Shown here one piece after another: positions 50,637 to 60,827 of a stretch of 64,000 nucleotides of DNA (positions within the stretch are counted from its first letter, which is position 1; every line of letters begins with the position of its first letter). Below the pieces are notes generated by a model, which was not told the origin of the DNA, ran no database searches, and worked only from the letters and a program-made list of their open reading frames with translations. Made by a program: the position numbers and the translations under genes. Source of the DNA: Arthrobacter sulfonylureivorans (lineage in GTDB: Bacteria > Actinomycetota > Actinomycetes > Actinomycetales > Micrococcaceae); NCBI GenBank assembly GCA_004000035.1, contig RJAE01000001.1:427729-491728 (forward strand), read 5' to 3'.

Positions 50637-51844
50637 CCACCAGCAAGACCGACCCGCAGTCCGAGGCGCAGCCGGCAGCTGCCGGGTCCGCAAGCGCCGG
50701 CGAGACGGCCGTAGGCGCGGGGCAGCGGCCCCGGAAAGCCAAGCACGACGGCGGTGCTGCCGCCGGCGGCCGCAGCCTGCTCACGTGGGGTGCCGGGGGA
50801 GCGGGCGTGGTCCTGCTGGCGCTGCTGCCGCTGCTGAACCTGTCCCTGCCGGGCGTGCTGCCCGGGCCCACCTACACGCCCGGTTCGCTGCAGTTGCTCG
50901 CCATGTGCATGCTGATGGCCGCGGCGGCGCTCAGCTACCACCTGCTGCTGGGCGTGACCGGGCTGCTTTCCTTCGGCCACGCGCTCTACTTCGGTGCCGG
51001 AGTGTACGGGCTCGGCGTCATCCTGGATACGTTCGACATCCCGCTGTTACCGGCCATGGGCTTGACGCTGCTGCTGGTGATCGTGCTGGCCCACGTGGTC
51101 GGTGCGGTGGGGCTGCGCGTGACCGGCATCCCGTTCGCCATGGTGACGTTGGCCTTCGCCGAGGCCGGCCACGTGCTAGTGGGCCGCAACCCGGGCCAGG
51201 CCACCGGCGGCGAAGAGGGCCTGACCCTGGCCACCGAGAACCTGCCCGAGGCCCTGCTGGGCGTGGCCAACACCCGCAACCTGTACTGGCTGGCGCTGAT
51301 TGTGCTGCTGGTGGTCTTCGCCGTGGTGACCTGGGTGCAGTACAGCCGGGCCGGCCATGTGGCCGCGGCCGTGCGGGAGAACGAACTCCGTGTGCGGGTG
51401 ATCGGCGTGCAACCCTACCTGGTCAAGCTGCTGGTGTTCGTGGTCGGCGGCGTGCTGGCCTCGGCGGTGGGCATGGTCTACCTGCTGTTACAGTCCGGCG
51501 CCGTCCCACGCAGCCTCTCTGCCGACTTCACCATCACGCTGCTGGTCATGGTGGTGCTCGGCGGCGTGGGCTCGCGCTGGGGTGCGATCATCGGCGGTGT
51601 GTTCTACACGCTGCTGGACCAGCGGCTCACCGCGCTGGCCCAGTCGGAGGCCATCGCCGGGCTGCCGGACATCCTGCGGATTCCGCTCTCGGAGCCGTTG
51701 TTCATCCTCGGTACACTGTTCATTCTGGTGGTCCTCTTCCTGCCCGGCGGCATCACCGGAGCGGTGCACAGGGCCACCCTCAGCCGCGGCCAGCGCCGCC
51801 AGGCAGCCGCCCGGCAGCGCCAAGCACTGGAGAATGCCGAGTGA
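50633..51844 (+). CDS. livM: LivM-type ABC transporter permease
   Basis: A 403-residue permease. An unusual hydrophilic N-terminal 50 residues (TDPQSEAQPAAAG region) precede about nine membrane segments. The LivM loop is VAAAVRENELRVRVIGVQPYLVKLL, and GRNPGQATGGEEGL matches the urea/branched-chain type. ATGA start overlap with livH and GTGA overlap with the ligase gene indicate a single transcript. Confidence 0.9.
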   Translation: MTTSKTDPQSEAQPAAAGSASAGETAVGAGQRPRKAKHDGGAAAGGRSLLTWGAGGAGVVLLALLPLLNLSLPGVLPGPTYTPGSLQLLAMCMLMAAAALSYHLLLGVTGLLSFGHALYFGAGVYGLGVILDTFDIPLLPAMGLTLLLVIVLAHVVGAVGLRVTGIPFAMVTLAFAEAGHVLVGRNPGQATGGEEGLTLATENLPEALLGVANTRNLYWLALIVLLVVFAVVTWVQYSRAGHVAAAVRENELRVRVIGVQPYLVKLLVFVVGGVLASAVGMVYLLLQSGAVPRSLSADFTITLLVMVVLGGVGSRWGAIIGGVFYTLLDQRLTALAQSEAIAGLPDILRIPLSEPLFILGTLFILVVLFLPGGITGAVHRATLSRGQRRQAAARQRQALENAE

Positions 51845-53448
51845 ACCAGCAGCACAACCAGCAGGACGGGCTCCATACCCTGGGCCGCTGGACCGCCGAC
51901 CGCGCCGTGTCCACGCCCGGCCGGGTGGCGATCGATGACCGCGGGGTCGTCCTGCGCTACCGCGAGCTCGATGCCCGGGCCGTTGCCCTGGCCGGCCGGC
52001 TGCTCGCCGCCGGCTACGGGGTGGGGGACCGGATCGCCACCCTGACCGGCAACTCCGCCGACCACGTGGTGCTGTTCTTCGCCTGTGCCAAGGCCGGTCT
52101 GGTCCTGGTGCCGCTGTCCTGGCGCCTGTCCCCGCGGGAGATCGCCGAGCAGCTGCAACTGGCCGACCCGGCGTTGCTGCTGGTGGAGCACGAATTCGAT
52201 GCGCTCGCCGCGGCCGCCGCCGCGATGCTGCCGCTGCCGCCGCGCACCGCGGCGCCCGGGCCCTCGGGGGTGGAGCGGCAGGTGCCGCACCCCACCCGGC
52301 GGACGGCTGGGACCGCGGTCGAGGCCGCGGTGCAGCGGGAAGTGCGCGACGACGACGCCCTCCTGATGATTTTCACCTCCGGCACCGAGGGGCACAGCAA
52401 GGCCGCCATCCTCACGCATGCCAACTGTTTCTGGACCAACCTCTCGCTCTCCCGCACCATGGAGCTGTCCAGCTCCGATGTGGTGCTGGCGGCCCTGCCG
52501 CAGTTCCATGTGGGCGGCTGGAACATCCAGCCGCTGCTGGCGTGGTGGACCGGTGCCACGGTGGTGCTGGAACGGACGTTTGATGCCGGCCGGGTGCTGC
52601 AGCTGATCGCCGAGCGCAAGGTCACCACCATGATGGGCGTGCCCGCCCAATACGCCATGCTGGCCGAGCACCCGGACTTCGCGTCCGCCGACCTGTCCCG
52701 GCTGCAGCACGCCATCGTCGGCGGGGCGTCCATGCCGGCACCGTTGCTGCGGATCTGGCACAAGCGGGGCGTGGCACTGAGCCAAGGCTACGGTCTGACC
52801 GAGGCGTCGCCGAACGTGCTCTGCCTGCCCAATGAAGATGCCGCGTCCATGATCGGCTACGCGGGCAAGCCCTACCCGCACGTCAGCGTGGCGGTGGCGG
52901 ATCCGGCCACCGGCGAGATCCTCCTCGGCGAAGCCACCGGCGAGCTGCTGGTCTCGGGTCCGGGCGTCTTCGCGGGGTACTTCCGCAATCCGGAGGCTAC
53001 GGCGGCAGCGCTCGCCGGCGGCTGGCTGCGCACCGGGGACCTGGTGGAACGCACCGCGGACGGCTTCTACCGGATCGTGGACCGGATCAAGGACCTGTAT
53101 ATCTCCGGCGGCGAGAACGTGGCGCCGGCCCAGGTGGAGCAGACCCTGCTGTCGCATCCCGCGGTGGCGGAGGCCGCCGTCGTCGGGGTCCCTGACGAAC
53201 GCTGGGGGGAGATGGGCCTGGCCTACGTGGTGGTCCGCCCGGGACAAATCACCGACGCCGAAGAGCTGGCCGAGCACTGCAAGGCTCAGCTGGCCGCCTT
53301 CAAGGTCCCCGGGCGTTTCGACTTTGTCCCAACCTTGCCGCGGACGGCGCTGAACAAGGTGGCCCGGGGACGGCTGCGGCAGGCCGCGGTCCGGCCCGAG
53401 CGTGCCGCACGGACCGCAGCAGTTGCCGGATCGGAGCAGGAATCATGA
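51841..53448 (+). CDS. Acyl-CoA synthetase (AMP-binding family)
   Basis: A 535-residue ligase with GTG start overlapping livM. The P-loop is MIFTSGTEGHSKAAILTH, the adenylate motif GYGLTEASPNVLCLPNE and the hinge GDLVERTADGFYRIVDRIKDLYISGGENVAPAQVE (read in parts), followed by the acyl-CoA lysine region PRTALNKVARGRLR. It should activate a carboxylic acid to its CoA thioester with ATP. Coupling to the transporter suggests it acts on the imported acid. Medium-chain or aromatic acid is likely; the pocket is not assignable by eye. Confidence 0.88.
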   Translation: MNQQHNQQDGLHTLGRWTADRAVSTPGRVAIDDRGVVLRYRELDARAVALAGRLLAAGYGVGDRIATLTGNSADHVVLFFACAKAGLVLVPLSWRLSPREIAEQLQLADPALLLVEHEFDALAAAAAAMLPLPPRTAAPGPSGVERQVPHPTRRTAGTAVEAAVQREVRDDDALLMIFTSGTEGHSKAAILTHANCFWTNLSLSRTMELSSSDVVLAALPQFHVGGWNIQPLLAWWTGATVVLERTFDAGRVLQLIAERKVTTMMGVPAQYAMLAEHPDFASADLSRLQHAIVGGASMPAPLLRIWHKRGVALSQGYGLTEASPNVLCLPNEDAASMIGYAGKPYPHVSVAVADPATGEILLGEATGELLVSGPGVFAGYFRNPEATAAALAGGWLRTGDLVERTADGFYRIVDRIKDLYISGGENVAPAQVEQTLLSHPAVAEAAVVGVPDERWGEMGLAYVVVRPGQITDAEELAEHCKAQLAAFKVPGRFDFVPTLPRTALNKVARGRLRQAAVRPERAARTAAVAGSEQES

Positions 53449-54089
53449 GTGCCGCACCACGCACCGCCCGGGGCACCCGGACCCGCGCCAAGCTGCTGGC
53501 AGCGGCGGAAACCGTGTTCGCTTCGGTGGGGTACCACGACGCCTCGATCGTGAAGATCACCGAGGCGGCCGAAGTCGGCCTGGGCACGTTCTACCTCTAC
53601 TTCCAGGGCAAGCAGGCCATCTTCGACGAAGTGGTCGAGGACCTCAACCGGCGGGTCCGCCACGCGATGACGGAGGCGGCCAAGTCGGCCGGCAACCGGC
53701 TGGAAGCCGAGCGCGCCGGGTTCAAGGCGTTCTTCCGCTTCACCGCGGAGCACCCCGCGCTCTACCGGATTGTCCGACAGGCCGAGTTCGTCTCGCCGGG
53801 CGCCCTGCGGATGCACTACACCCGCATTGTCAACGGCTACATCGAGGGGCTGAAGGCGGCACAGGCCACCGGTGAGGTCCGGCCGATGGATCCGGACGTC
53901 GCGGCCTGGGCGCTGATGGGCATCGGCGAGCTGATCGGCATGCGCTGGGTGCTCTGGGAGGACGACTCCGGCGCGCAGCCCGTTCCGCGGGAAGTGCCGG
54001 ACGATGTTTTTGAAGAAATGATGCAGTTTATCGAGCGGGCGCTGGCGCCCGGACAACCGCACGGGACGGAAGGACAACCCCATGGCTGA
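53445..54089 (+). CDS. TetR family transcriptional regulator
   Basis: A 214-residue regulator. The N-terminal HTH is RTRAKLLAAAETVFASVGYHDASIVKITEAAEVGLGTFYLYF (read in parts), the standard TetR form. The C-terminal ligand domain (AEHPALYRIVRQAEFVSPGALR) resembles acyl-CoA-responsive members. It is embedded between the ligase and dehydrogenase genes with overlaps on both sides, so it probably represses this operon in response to a substrate or its CoA ester. Confidence 0.9.
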   Translation: MSAAPRTARGTRTRAKLLAAAETVFASVGYHDASIVKITEAAEVGLGTFYLYFQGKQAIFDEVVEDLNRRVRHAMTEAAKSAGNRLEAERAGFKAFFRFTAEHPALYRIVRQAEFVSPGALRMHYTRIVNGYIEGLKAAQATGEVRPMDPDVAAWALMGIGELIGMRWVLWEDDSGAQPVPREVPDDVFEEMMQFIERALAPGQPHGTEGQPHG

Positions 54090-54834
54090 ACAGACTCTGA
54101 CAGGCCGCAGCGCCGTGGTCACAGGCGGGGCCAGCGGCATCGGTGAAGCCTGTGCCCGGGCCCTCGCCGAGCGCGGCGCCAAAGTCACCGTGGCGGACCT
54201 GGACGGTGCCGCCGCCGAACGCGTGGCGCAGGAAATCGGCGGTGTCGCGTGGCAAGTGGACCTCAGCGACACCCGGGCGCTGGAATCGGCGACGGTGGAT
54301 ACTGACATCCTGGTCAACAACGCCGGCATCCAGCGGATCAATCCGATCGAGGAGTTCGCTCCGGAGGACTTCAGGCTGATGCTGCGGCTGATGCTGGAGT
54401 CCCCGTTCCTGCTGATCCGCGCGGCGCTGCCCGGCATGTACCAGCGAGGCTTCGGACGGATCATCAACATTTCCTCGGTGCACGGGCTGCGGGCCTCCGC
54501 CTACAAATCAGCGTACGTCTCCGCCAAGCACGGGCTCGAAGGCCTCTCCAAGGTCACGGCGCTGGAGGGCGGCGCCCACGGCGTGACCAGCAATTGCATC
54601 AATCCCGGCTACGTGAAGACGCCGCTGGTGGAGAAACAGATCGCCGACCAGGCCCGGCTGCACCAGTTGCCCCAGGAGGAAGTGGTGGCCCAGGTGATGC
54701 TCACCGAGAGCGCGGTCAAACGCCTGACCGAACCGCACGAAGTGGCCTCGCTGGCCTGCTGGCTGGCCGGCGCCGACGCCGGCATGGTCACCGGCGCGTC
54801 CTACACGATGGACGGCGGATGGTCCAGCCGATGA
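54082..54834 (+). CDS. Short-chain dehydrogenase, 3-hydroxybutyrate dehydrogenase-like
   Basis: A 250-residue SDR. The cofactor site is TGGASGIGEACARAL, NNAGIQ marks the active-site strand, and the catalytic Ser-Tyr-Lys set is ISSVHGLRASAYKSAYVSAKHG. The C-terminal block (NPGYVKTPLVEKQIADQAR and later MDGGWSSR) resembles bacterial 3-hydroxybutyrate dehydrogenase. It would oxidise a 3-hydroxy acid or ester with NAD. The first bases overlap the TetR stop. Confidence 0.83.
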   Translation: MAEQTLTGRSAVVTGGASGIGEACARALAERGAKVTVADLDGAAAERVAQEIGGVAWQVDLSDTRALESATVDTDILVNNAGIQRINPIEEFAPEDFRLMLRLMLESPFLLIRAALPGMYQRGFGRIINISSVHGLRASAYKSAYVSAKHGLEGLSKVTALEGGAHGVTSNCINPGYVKTPLVEKQIADQARLHQLPQEEVVAQVMLTESAVKRLTEPHEVASLACWLAGADAGMVTGASYTMDGGWSSR

Positions 54835-55766
54835 GCGCTGAACCGACAGCCCTGCCTTATTCAACGCTGGACGTTCCGGTCCGCGGCGGCACCCTGCGCA
54901 CCGGCGTGTGGGGGCCGCAGGATCCGGAGGCACCGGCCGTGCTGGCCGTGCACGGTGTGACGGCGTCGCACCGCACCTGGGGCCTGCTGGCGCAGGAGCT
55001 CGACGGCGTGCGGCTGATCGCACCGGACCTGCGCGGCCGTGGCCGCAGCAACCAGCTGCCCGGACCGTTCGGCATGGCGGCCCACGCCGACGACCTCGCT
55101 GCGGTGATGGCGGCACACGGGGTGGGCAGCGCCGTCGTCGTCGGTCATTCCATGGGAGCGTTCGCCTCCGTGGTGCTGGCGCGGCGGCACCCGGAGCTGG
55201 TGGAGTCGCTGGTGCTGGTGGACGGCGGGCTGCCGCTGCAGGTGCCCGCCGGGCTCAGCGACGAGGAAGTCATCCAGTCCGTGCTGGGGCCGGCGGCCGA
55301 ACGGCTGGCGGCAACGTTCCGCAGCCGGGACGCCTACCGGGACTTCTGGCGCGTGCATCCGGCCTTCGCCGAGCATTGGAATGCGCTGGTGGAGGACTAC
55401 GTCGACTACGACCTCGCCGGCGAACCGCCGCTGCTGCGGCCGTCGACGAACTACGCGGCGATGGCCCGCGACACCGCGGACCTGAATGGCGGGGCGGCCC
55501 TGATGGACGCGCTGGAGTCGCTGGCGGTGCCGGCCATGCTGCTGCGGGCGCCGCGCGGCCTGCTGAACGAAGACGCGGGCCTGTATACGCCCGGCTACGT
55601 GGACGGGTGGGCCCGTCGGCTGCCGGACCTGCAGGTCCGCGACGTGCCCGGAACCAACCATTACACGATCGTGATGGACAGCCCGGGTGCCGCCGCGGTG
55701 GCCGGAGCCGTCCGCCAGGCCGTCGGTGCGTTGGTGAAACGACACACCCCGAATGCTGCAGGCTAA
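54831..55766 (+). CDS. Alpha/beta hydrolase, last gene of the acid-utilisation operon
   Basis: A 311-residue hydrolase. [17 protein letters not shown] is the oxyanion loop, [14 protein letters not shown] the next loop, [12 protein letters not shown] the nucleophile and GTNHYTIVM the catalytic histidine. The start overlaps the SDR stop. It may release a hydroxy acid from an ester or thioester, feeding the dehydrogenase and ligase; this is inferred from context. Confidence 0.84.
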   Translation: MSAEPTALPYSTLDVPVRGGTLRTGVWGPQDPEAPAVLAVHGVTASHRTWGLLAQELDGVRLIAPDLRGRGRSNQLPGPFGMAAHADDLAAVMAAHGVGSAVVVGHSMGAFASVVLARRHPELVESLVLVDGGLPLQVPAGLSDEEVIQSVLGPAAERLAATFRSRDAYRDFWRVHPAFAEHWNALVEDYVDYDLAGEPPLLRPSTNYAAMARDTADLNGGAALMDALESLAVPAMLLRAPRGLLNEDAGLYTPGYVDGWARRLPDLQVRDVPGTNHYTIVMDSPGAAAVAGAVRQAVGALVKRHTPNAAG

Positions 55767-55855
55767 ACCCAAGACTGCGTGCCTATAGTCGAGAGGCTGA
55801 GGTTTCTTCCCCCAAGCACAGGCCCTCGTCCTCGGCACTGAGGCACAAAGTAGTC

Positions 55856-56557
55856 ATGATTCGATTCGATACCGTCACGAAGATCTACGATCAGAACTCG
55901 CGTCCTGCCCTGGACAGGATCAGCCTGGAGATCGACCGCGGGGACTTCGCGTTCTTGGTCGGCTCCTCCGGGTCCGGAAAATCAACGTTCATCCGGCTGG
56001 TTCTGAAAGAAGACCGTGCCACCCGCGGCGCGGTCTACGTCGCCGGCCAGAATGTGGCCAACATTCCCAGCTGGCGCGTGCCCAAACTGCGCCGCGGCAT
56101 CGGGGTGGTGTTCCAGGACTTCCGGCTGTTGCCGAACAAGACGGTTTTCGCGAACGTGGCATTTGCCATGCAGGTGATCGGACGCAGTCGTGCCGTGATC
56201 CGCGAGACGGTGCCCGAGGTGCTCAAGACAGTGGGTCTGGAAGGCAAAGACCACCGCATGCCGCACGAACTCTCCGGCGGCGAGCAGCAGCGCGTTGCCA
56301 TCGCACGGGCCGTGGTGAACAAGCCCGGGATCCTGCTGGCCGACGAACCCACGGGCAACCTGGATCCCACCACCTCGTTGGGCATCATGAAGGTGCTGGA
56401 CCGGATTAACCAGAACGGCACCACCGTGGTGATGGCCACGCATGACAACGTGATCGTGAACGAAATGCGCAAGCGTGTGATCGAACTGCGCGACGGCGTG
56501 CTGGTCCGGGACCAGGCCGAAGGCATCTACCTCGGCGAGCCGGAGGAGGCCAAATGA
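55856..56557 (+). CDS. ftsE: Cell-division ATP-binding protein FtsE
   Basis: A 233-residue ABC ATPase. Walker A is GSSGSGKST, the Q-loop [18 protein letters not shown], signature [15 protein letters not shown] and Walker [20 protein letters not shown] is typical of FtsE. It works with FtsX at the divisome to activate peptidoglycan hydrolysis. ATGA overlap with ftsX. Confidence 0.95.
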   Translation: MIRFDTVTKIYDQNSRPALDRISLEIDRGDFAFLVGSSGSGKSTFIRLVLKEDRATRGAVYVAGQNVANIPSWRVPKLRRGIGVVFQDFRLLPNKTVFANVAFAMQVIGRSRAVIRETVPEVLKTVGLEGKDHRMPHELSGGEQQRVAIARAVVNKPGILLADEPTGNLDPTTSLGIMKVLDRINQNGTTVVMATHDNVIVNEMRKRVIELRDGVLVRDQAEGIYLGEPEEAK

Positions 56558-57468
56558 GACTGGCTTTTATCCTCGGTGAAATCGGGTCCGGCCTGCGCCG
56601 GAATCTGTCCATGGTGGTCTCCGTGGTGCTGGTGACGTTCATTTCGCTCACCTTCGTGGGCGCCGCCGGCATGCTGCAGATGCAGATCAACCAGATGAAG
56701 GGCTACTGGTACGACAAGGTCCAGGTGGCCGTCTTCCTGTGTGTTGACACGTCGACGGCGGCCAGTTGCGCGTCCGGCCCGGTGACGGATGAACAGCGCG
56801 CCGAGATCGAGGCTACGCTGACCAGTCCGGCGGTGGAGCAGTACGTGGACACCTACCTGTACGAATCGCAGGAGGATGCGCTGGGCCACTTCCGCGACCA
56901 GTTCGCGAATTCGCCGATTGTTGATTCGGTGACCGCCGACCAGCTGCCGGAATCCTTCCGCATCTCCCTGGTAGATCCGCAGAAGTATGAGGTCATCAAC
57001 GAGATCTTCTCTTCGCTGCCCGGCGTGGAGGTGGTGGTGGACCAGCGCGAGATCCTGGAAAAGGTCTTCAACGTCATGAACATTGCCTCGCTGGTGGCGG
57101 TGGGCATCGCCGTCATCATGATTGTCTGCGCCATCCTGCTGATCGCCACCACCATCAGGCTCTCGGCCTTCAGTCGTCGGCGGGAAACCGGCATCATGCG
57201 CCTGGTTGGGGCCTCGAAGGCGGTGATCCAGCTTCCGTTCGTGCTGGAAGGCGTGATCGCCGCCGTGGTGGGGGCCTTGCTGGCCTCGGTCACCCTGTGG
57301 GCCGTGGCGCACTTCTTCATCGGTGACTGGCTTGCCAGCCAGTACCCGGATACCGCATTCATTTCCTCCAACACCATGCTGGTCATCGGCCCCGCGCTGG
57401 TGCTGTTGGGGGCTGTCCTTGCAGGAATATCGTCCCTCCTGACCCTGCGCCGCTACCTGAAGGTCTAG
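56554..57468 (+). CDS. ftsX: Cell-division permease-like protein FtsX
   Basis: A 304-residue protein with four membrane helices (about 22-45, 175-200, 228-250 and 275-298) and a large extracellular loop between the first two, the FtsX layout. The motif [26 protein letters not shown] near the third helix is conserved in the family. The loop recruits a peptidoglycan hydrolase, likely the product of the next gene. Confidence 0.93.
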   Translation: MRLAFILGEIGSGLRRNLSMVVSVVLVTFISLTFVGAAGMLQMQINQMKGYWYDKVQVAVFLCVDTSTAASCASGPVTDEQRAEIEATLTSPAVEQYVDTYLYESQEDALGHFRDQFANSPIVDSVTADQLPESFRISLVDPQKYEVINEIFSSLPGVEVVVDQREILEKVFNVMNIASLVAVGIAVIMIVCAILLIATTIRLSAFSRRRETGIMRLVGASKAVIQLPFVLEGVIAAVVGALLASVTLWAVAHFFIGDWLASQYPDTAFISSNTMLVIGPALVLLGAVLAGISSLLTLRRYLKV

Positions 57469-57472
57469 AATC

Positions 57473-58948
57473 ATGAAACGTGAGCAGAACTTGACAATGG
57501 GGAGCCAGGCTGTGAGCCGTTCAACGCCGCGGAAGAAATGTCTTCCGCAGGGGATTCTGAGTGCAGCCATGGCGGCTCTGCTCGCCTTCTCGCTGGGCTC
57601 TGCCGGACCGGCCCAGGCCGACGAGCTCGACGACCGCAAGGCGGCGCTGGAACAGGAAATCGAGGAGATCGAGCATTCGCTGGAGTTCCTTGACGCGGAC
57701 ATTGTGGAGACGGTTAAGGAACTCAAGGAGTACCAGAGCCGGCTGCCCGGAGCCCAGCAGAAGCTCTCCGAGGCCGAGGGCCGGGTGGAAGCGGCCGCCA
57801 ACAAGGTGGCCGCCCTGGCGCAGCGCGTGGACCTGGCCCTGCAGACCAAGGACAAGATCAACCAGCAGCTGGCCAGCGACGCCGAAGAGCTCAAAGAGAC
57901 CAAGAAGGTCATCGGCCAGATTGCCACCCAGGCCTACAAACAGGGCGGCGTGCCGTCCAACCTGTCGCTGTTCTTCGGATCCGACGGCGACGCGAGCCTG
58001 GCCAGCACCATCGACCTGGCCGACCAGGCGCTGCGCAGCCAGAACGCGGCGCTGAACAAGCTGTCCCAGCAGAACGCCACCAACGTGAACTCCCAGGCCC
58101 GGCTGGAGGCCGTGGAAGAAGAAATCCGGGACCTGAAGGCACAGGCCGAGGACGCGCTGGCGGCGGAACAGACCGCCCGCGACGAGGCCGCGGCCGAGAA
58201 GCAGAAGGTCGACCAGCTGATTTCCGAGACCTCGGCGCTGTCGGACAGCCTGCAGGCCCGGAAGCCGGAGATCGAGCAGGAGTTGGCCAAGTCCGAGCAG
58301 GCCCAGCAGCAGGTGCTCGCGCAGATCAAGGAGCGGCAGGAACGGCTGCGCCGCGAGGCGGAGGAGAAGGCCCGGCGCGAAGCCGAAGAGCAGCGCAAGG
58401 CCCAGGAGGCGTGGGAACGCGAGCAGGCCCGGATCAAGGCGGCCCAGCAGGCGGCGCGGAACAACGGCCAGCCGGTGCCGCAGATCATTCCCAAGGTCAA
58501 GCCGCCAAAGCCGGCCACCTCTTCGCCGTCGTCCTTTGGATTGATCGCCCCAACCAGCGGGGTCATCACCTCCGGGTTCGGTTGGCGGAGCACCCCGCCC
58601 GGCACCATCGATTTTTTCGGCACCGGCGGCTATCTGCACAGCGGGATCGATTACGGACCCGGCTGCAACGCTCCGGTCTATGCACCGGCCGCCGGCACGG
58701 TGGAGCGCGCCGACGGCTCGGTCTGGGGCGGCGGCAACAGCGTGACGATCAGCCACGGCTGGGTGGCGGGGAACGTGCTGGACACGAACTACTACCATCT
58801 GAACAAGTACGTGGTGTATGCGGGCCAGCAGGTTGGGCAGGGACAACTGATCGGCTATGTGGGCAGCACCGGCAATTCCACCGGGTGCCACCTTCACTTC
58901 GAAACCATCCTGAATGCCGACTTCGTGAATCCGCTGAACTTGCTCTAA
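57473..58948 (+). CDS. Secreted M23 peptidase with long coiled coil (FtsEX partner, EnvC/RipC-like position)
   Basis: A 491-residue secreted protein. A signal peptide ends near AGPAQADELDD. Residues about 40-340 are an extended glutamate/alanine/glutamine-rich coiled coil. The C-terminal LytM domain has HSGIDYGPG and HLHFETIL, so all zinc ligands are present and it should be an active endopeptidase, in contrast to the degenerate EnvC of Escherichia coli. It lies 4 bases after ftsX. Role as the FtsEX-controlled hydrolase is inferred from linkage and architecture. Confidence 0.88.
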   Translation: MKREQNLTMGSQAVSRSTPRKKCLPQGILSAAMAALLAFSLGSAGPAQADELDDRKAALEQEIEEIEHSLEFLDADIVETVKELKEYQSRLPGAQQKLSEAEGRVEAAANKVAALAQRVDLALQTKDKINQQLASDAEELKETKKVIGQIATQAYKQGGVPSNLSLFFGSDGDASLASTIDLADQALRSQNAALNKLSQQNATNVNSQARLEAVEEEIRDLKAQAEDALAAEQTARDEAAAEKQKVDQLISETSALSDSLQARKPEIEQELAKSEQAQQQVLAQIKERQERLRREAEEKARREAEEQRKAQEAWEREQARIKAAQQAARNNGQPVPQIIPKVKPPKPATSSPSSFGLIAPTSGVITSGFGWRSTPPGTIDFFGTGGYLHSGIDYGPGCNAPVYAPAAGTVERADGSVWGGGNSVTISHGWVAGNVLDTNYYHLNKYVVYAGQQVGQGQLIGYVGSTGNSTGCHLHFETILNADFVNPLNLL

Positions 58949-58964
58949 AGCTCCGGCTGGAGCG

Positions 58965-58993
58965 GGCGCCGCGGGACTAATCCCCGCGGCGCC
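58965..58993 (+). terminator. Hairpin after the M23 peptidase gene
   Basis: An 11-bp perfect stem (58965-58975 with 58983-58993), 7-base loop, directly before the TATAAT element of smpB. No T-run. Confidence 0.6.
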
Positions 58994-58995
58994 GT

Positions 58996-59001
58996 TATAA
59001 T
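58996..59001 (+). promoter_or_regulatory. Probable -10 element of smpB
   Basis: A consensus TATAAT lies 29 bases before the smpB GTG start; GGAG at about 59021 is the ribosome site. No clear -35 match, since the terminator hairpin occupies that region. Confidence 0.5.
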
Positions 59002-59030
59002 GGAACGTTCCGACGACGAAGGAGTTACCC

Positions 59031-59504
59031 GTGCCCAGAGAAAGTGGCCGAAAGGTAGTGGCCACCAATCGAAAGGCCCGGCACGACTACCACATCATGG
59101 ATACCTACGAGGCCGGGATGGCCTTGATGGGAACAGAAGTGAAGTCCCTGCGCGAGGGCCGTGCCTCGCTGGTGGACGGCTTCGCCATCTTCTACAACGA
59201 CGAGCTGTACCTGGAGTCCGTCTATATCCCGGAATACCTCAACGGGAGCTGGACGAACCACGCCGCCCGGCGCCGCCGGAAGCTGTTGCTGCACCGGGCC
59301 GAGCTGGAGAAGATCGCGCGCCAGACCCGGGAGTCCGGCTACACCATTGTGCCGCTGCAGCTGTATTTCAATGACGGCCTGGCCAAAGTCGAGATCGGCG
59401 TGGGTCGCGGCAAGAAGGATTACGACAAGCGGCAGACGCTGCGCGAGAAGCAGGACAACCGCGAGGCCCTGCGCGCCATGCGGGAAAAGAACCGCGGGGC
59501 CTAA
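59031..59504 (+). CDS. smpB: SsrA-binding protein SmpB
   Basis: A 157-residue RNA-binding protein that delivers tmRNA to stalled ribosomes. [30 protein letters not shown] and the basic C-terminal tail ([20 protein letters not shown], read in parts) are diagnostic. GTG start after AAGGAG. Its partner ssrA lies 1.3 kb downstream. Confidence 0.95.
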   Translation: MPRESGRKVVATNRKARHDYHIMDTYEAGMALMGTEVKSLREGRASLVDGFAIFYNDELYLESVYIPEYLNGSWTNHAARRRRKLLLHRAELEKIARQTRESGYTIVPLQLYFNDGLAKVEIGVGRGKKDYDKRQTLREKQDNREALRAMREKNRGA

Positions 59505-59555
59505 CCCGCAGGAGCCGCGGTCATGCCGGGGCGGACCCTTGGTGCTCCGGCAACG

Positions 59556-60695
59556 TCAGCCTGCCGTGATGGACCGGCCCACCAAATCGAGCCACGCTGC
59601 CAAGCCTCCGGTAGCCAGCGCCGCCCGCTGGCGCTGCGCGCCGTTGCCCTCCAGACGCAGCCGGGCGCACTGCTCATGCACCCAGCCGCAGTCCCCATGT
59701 TGTTCCAGGGCGTCGTCGATGTGCCGGAGCAGCAACTCCAGGACGTCAAAAGCGGGCCAGAGGGTGGCCGAGTCGAGATGCACCAGTTTGTCTGACAGCC
59801 CGAATCGGGCGGCCTGCCAGAGCGCCACATCCAGGTGCTCGGGGAAGTGGTTGGCGGCCGGTCGCCCCGCGACGGCGGCGGCCTCTTCGGTGGCTACGAG
59901 CGCCCGGGCGAGTCCGGCCAGCAGCACGCTGTCAGCCGCCGTGAGCTGGCTGTCGGAGGCCCGGATTTCGATGGTGGGGAACTGGTCCGAAAGTCGCGCG
60001 ACCCAGGAGAGATGCCCCGGGTCCGGCGCCACCCCGGAGGCATACAGCTGCCGCACGCGGACGCGGTAATCGTGCAGGTCGGCAAAGTACGGTGGACACC
60101 CCTGGATCTGCCACCGTCGGTACAGGATGGTCCGCCAGCTGGCGAAGCCGCTGTCCGCATGCCGCCAGAACGGCGAGTTGGCCGCTACCGCGGTCAGCAA
60201 GGGCAGCCAGGGCCGCAGCCGGTTAAGTACCTGCAGCCGCACCTCGGGGTCCGGCACTTCAACGTGGATGTGCATGCCGGTGACGTACTGGTCGGCGACC
60301 AGCGCCGGTGCCCGTTCGGCAATACCGCGGTAGCGGGGAGTGTCGGTCACGGACGCCGGGCGCAGATCGGCGTCGAAAATCACCCCGATTCCGGCCGCGG
60401 CTGCCCCGGTTGAGACCGCGCTGTGGGCCAAATCCCGGCGGAAGTCCAGCAGGGCCTCGGCCGCTTCGGCCAGCGTGTGGCATACCGGCGTGGCGGTCTC
60501 CACCTGGCAGTCCAGCAACTCGGTGCTGACCCAGTCCGGGTTGGTGTCCAGGCGCAGGGCAGCCCGCACCGCCGGCCCCGTGGGCACCGGCTGTGCCGAC
60601 CGGGGATCCATCAGCAGGAATTCTTCCTCGATGCCGAATGTAGCCGAGATGGAAATCGCTCCCGGCGGTGTGCCCTCCGCTGCACGCACGACCAT
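59556..60695 (-). CDS. GCS2-type carboxylate-amine ligase (YbdK-like glutamate-cysteine ligase homologue), copy 1
   Basis: A 379-residue protein. ATFGIEEEFLLMDP opens the GCS2 family; CQVETATPVC and HIHVEVPD hold further metal and substrate residues. Members are related to plant-type glutamate-cysteine ligase and show weak activity of that kind; actinobacteria of this group make mycothiol, not glutathione, so the natural role is unclear. The ATG at 60695 is preferred over an upstream one because homologues begin close to it. A second copy lies at 62648. Confidence 0.87.
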   Translation of the reverse strand: MVVRAAEGTPPGAISISATFGIEEEFLLMDPRSAQPVPTGPAVRAALRLDTNPDWVSTELLDCQVETATPVCHTLAEAAEALLDFRRDLAHSAVSTGAAAAGIGVIFDADLRPASVTDTPRYRGIAERAPALVADQYVTGMHIHVEVPDPEVRLQVLNRLRPWLPLLTAVAANSPFWRHADSGFASWRTILYRRWQIQGCPPYFADLHDYRVRVRQLYASGVAPDPGHLSWVARLSDQFPTIEIRASDSQLTAADSVLLAGLARALVATEEAAAVAGRPAANHFPEHLDVALWQAARFGLSDKLVHLDSATLWPAFDVLELLLRHIDDALEQHGDCGWVHEQCARLRLEGNGAQRQRAALATGGLAAWLDLVGRSITAG

Positions 60696-60827
60696 GGTTC
60701 GAGAGTAATCTCGCCCGGGCATGCTGGCTAGAATAATGAGGGAATAGACAGCTGCGGGGATGGGTTACACTGGATGGTCCGGACAGGTAACTGGCCGGCA
60801 CACATGGTTATTTTGATAACTACATAC

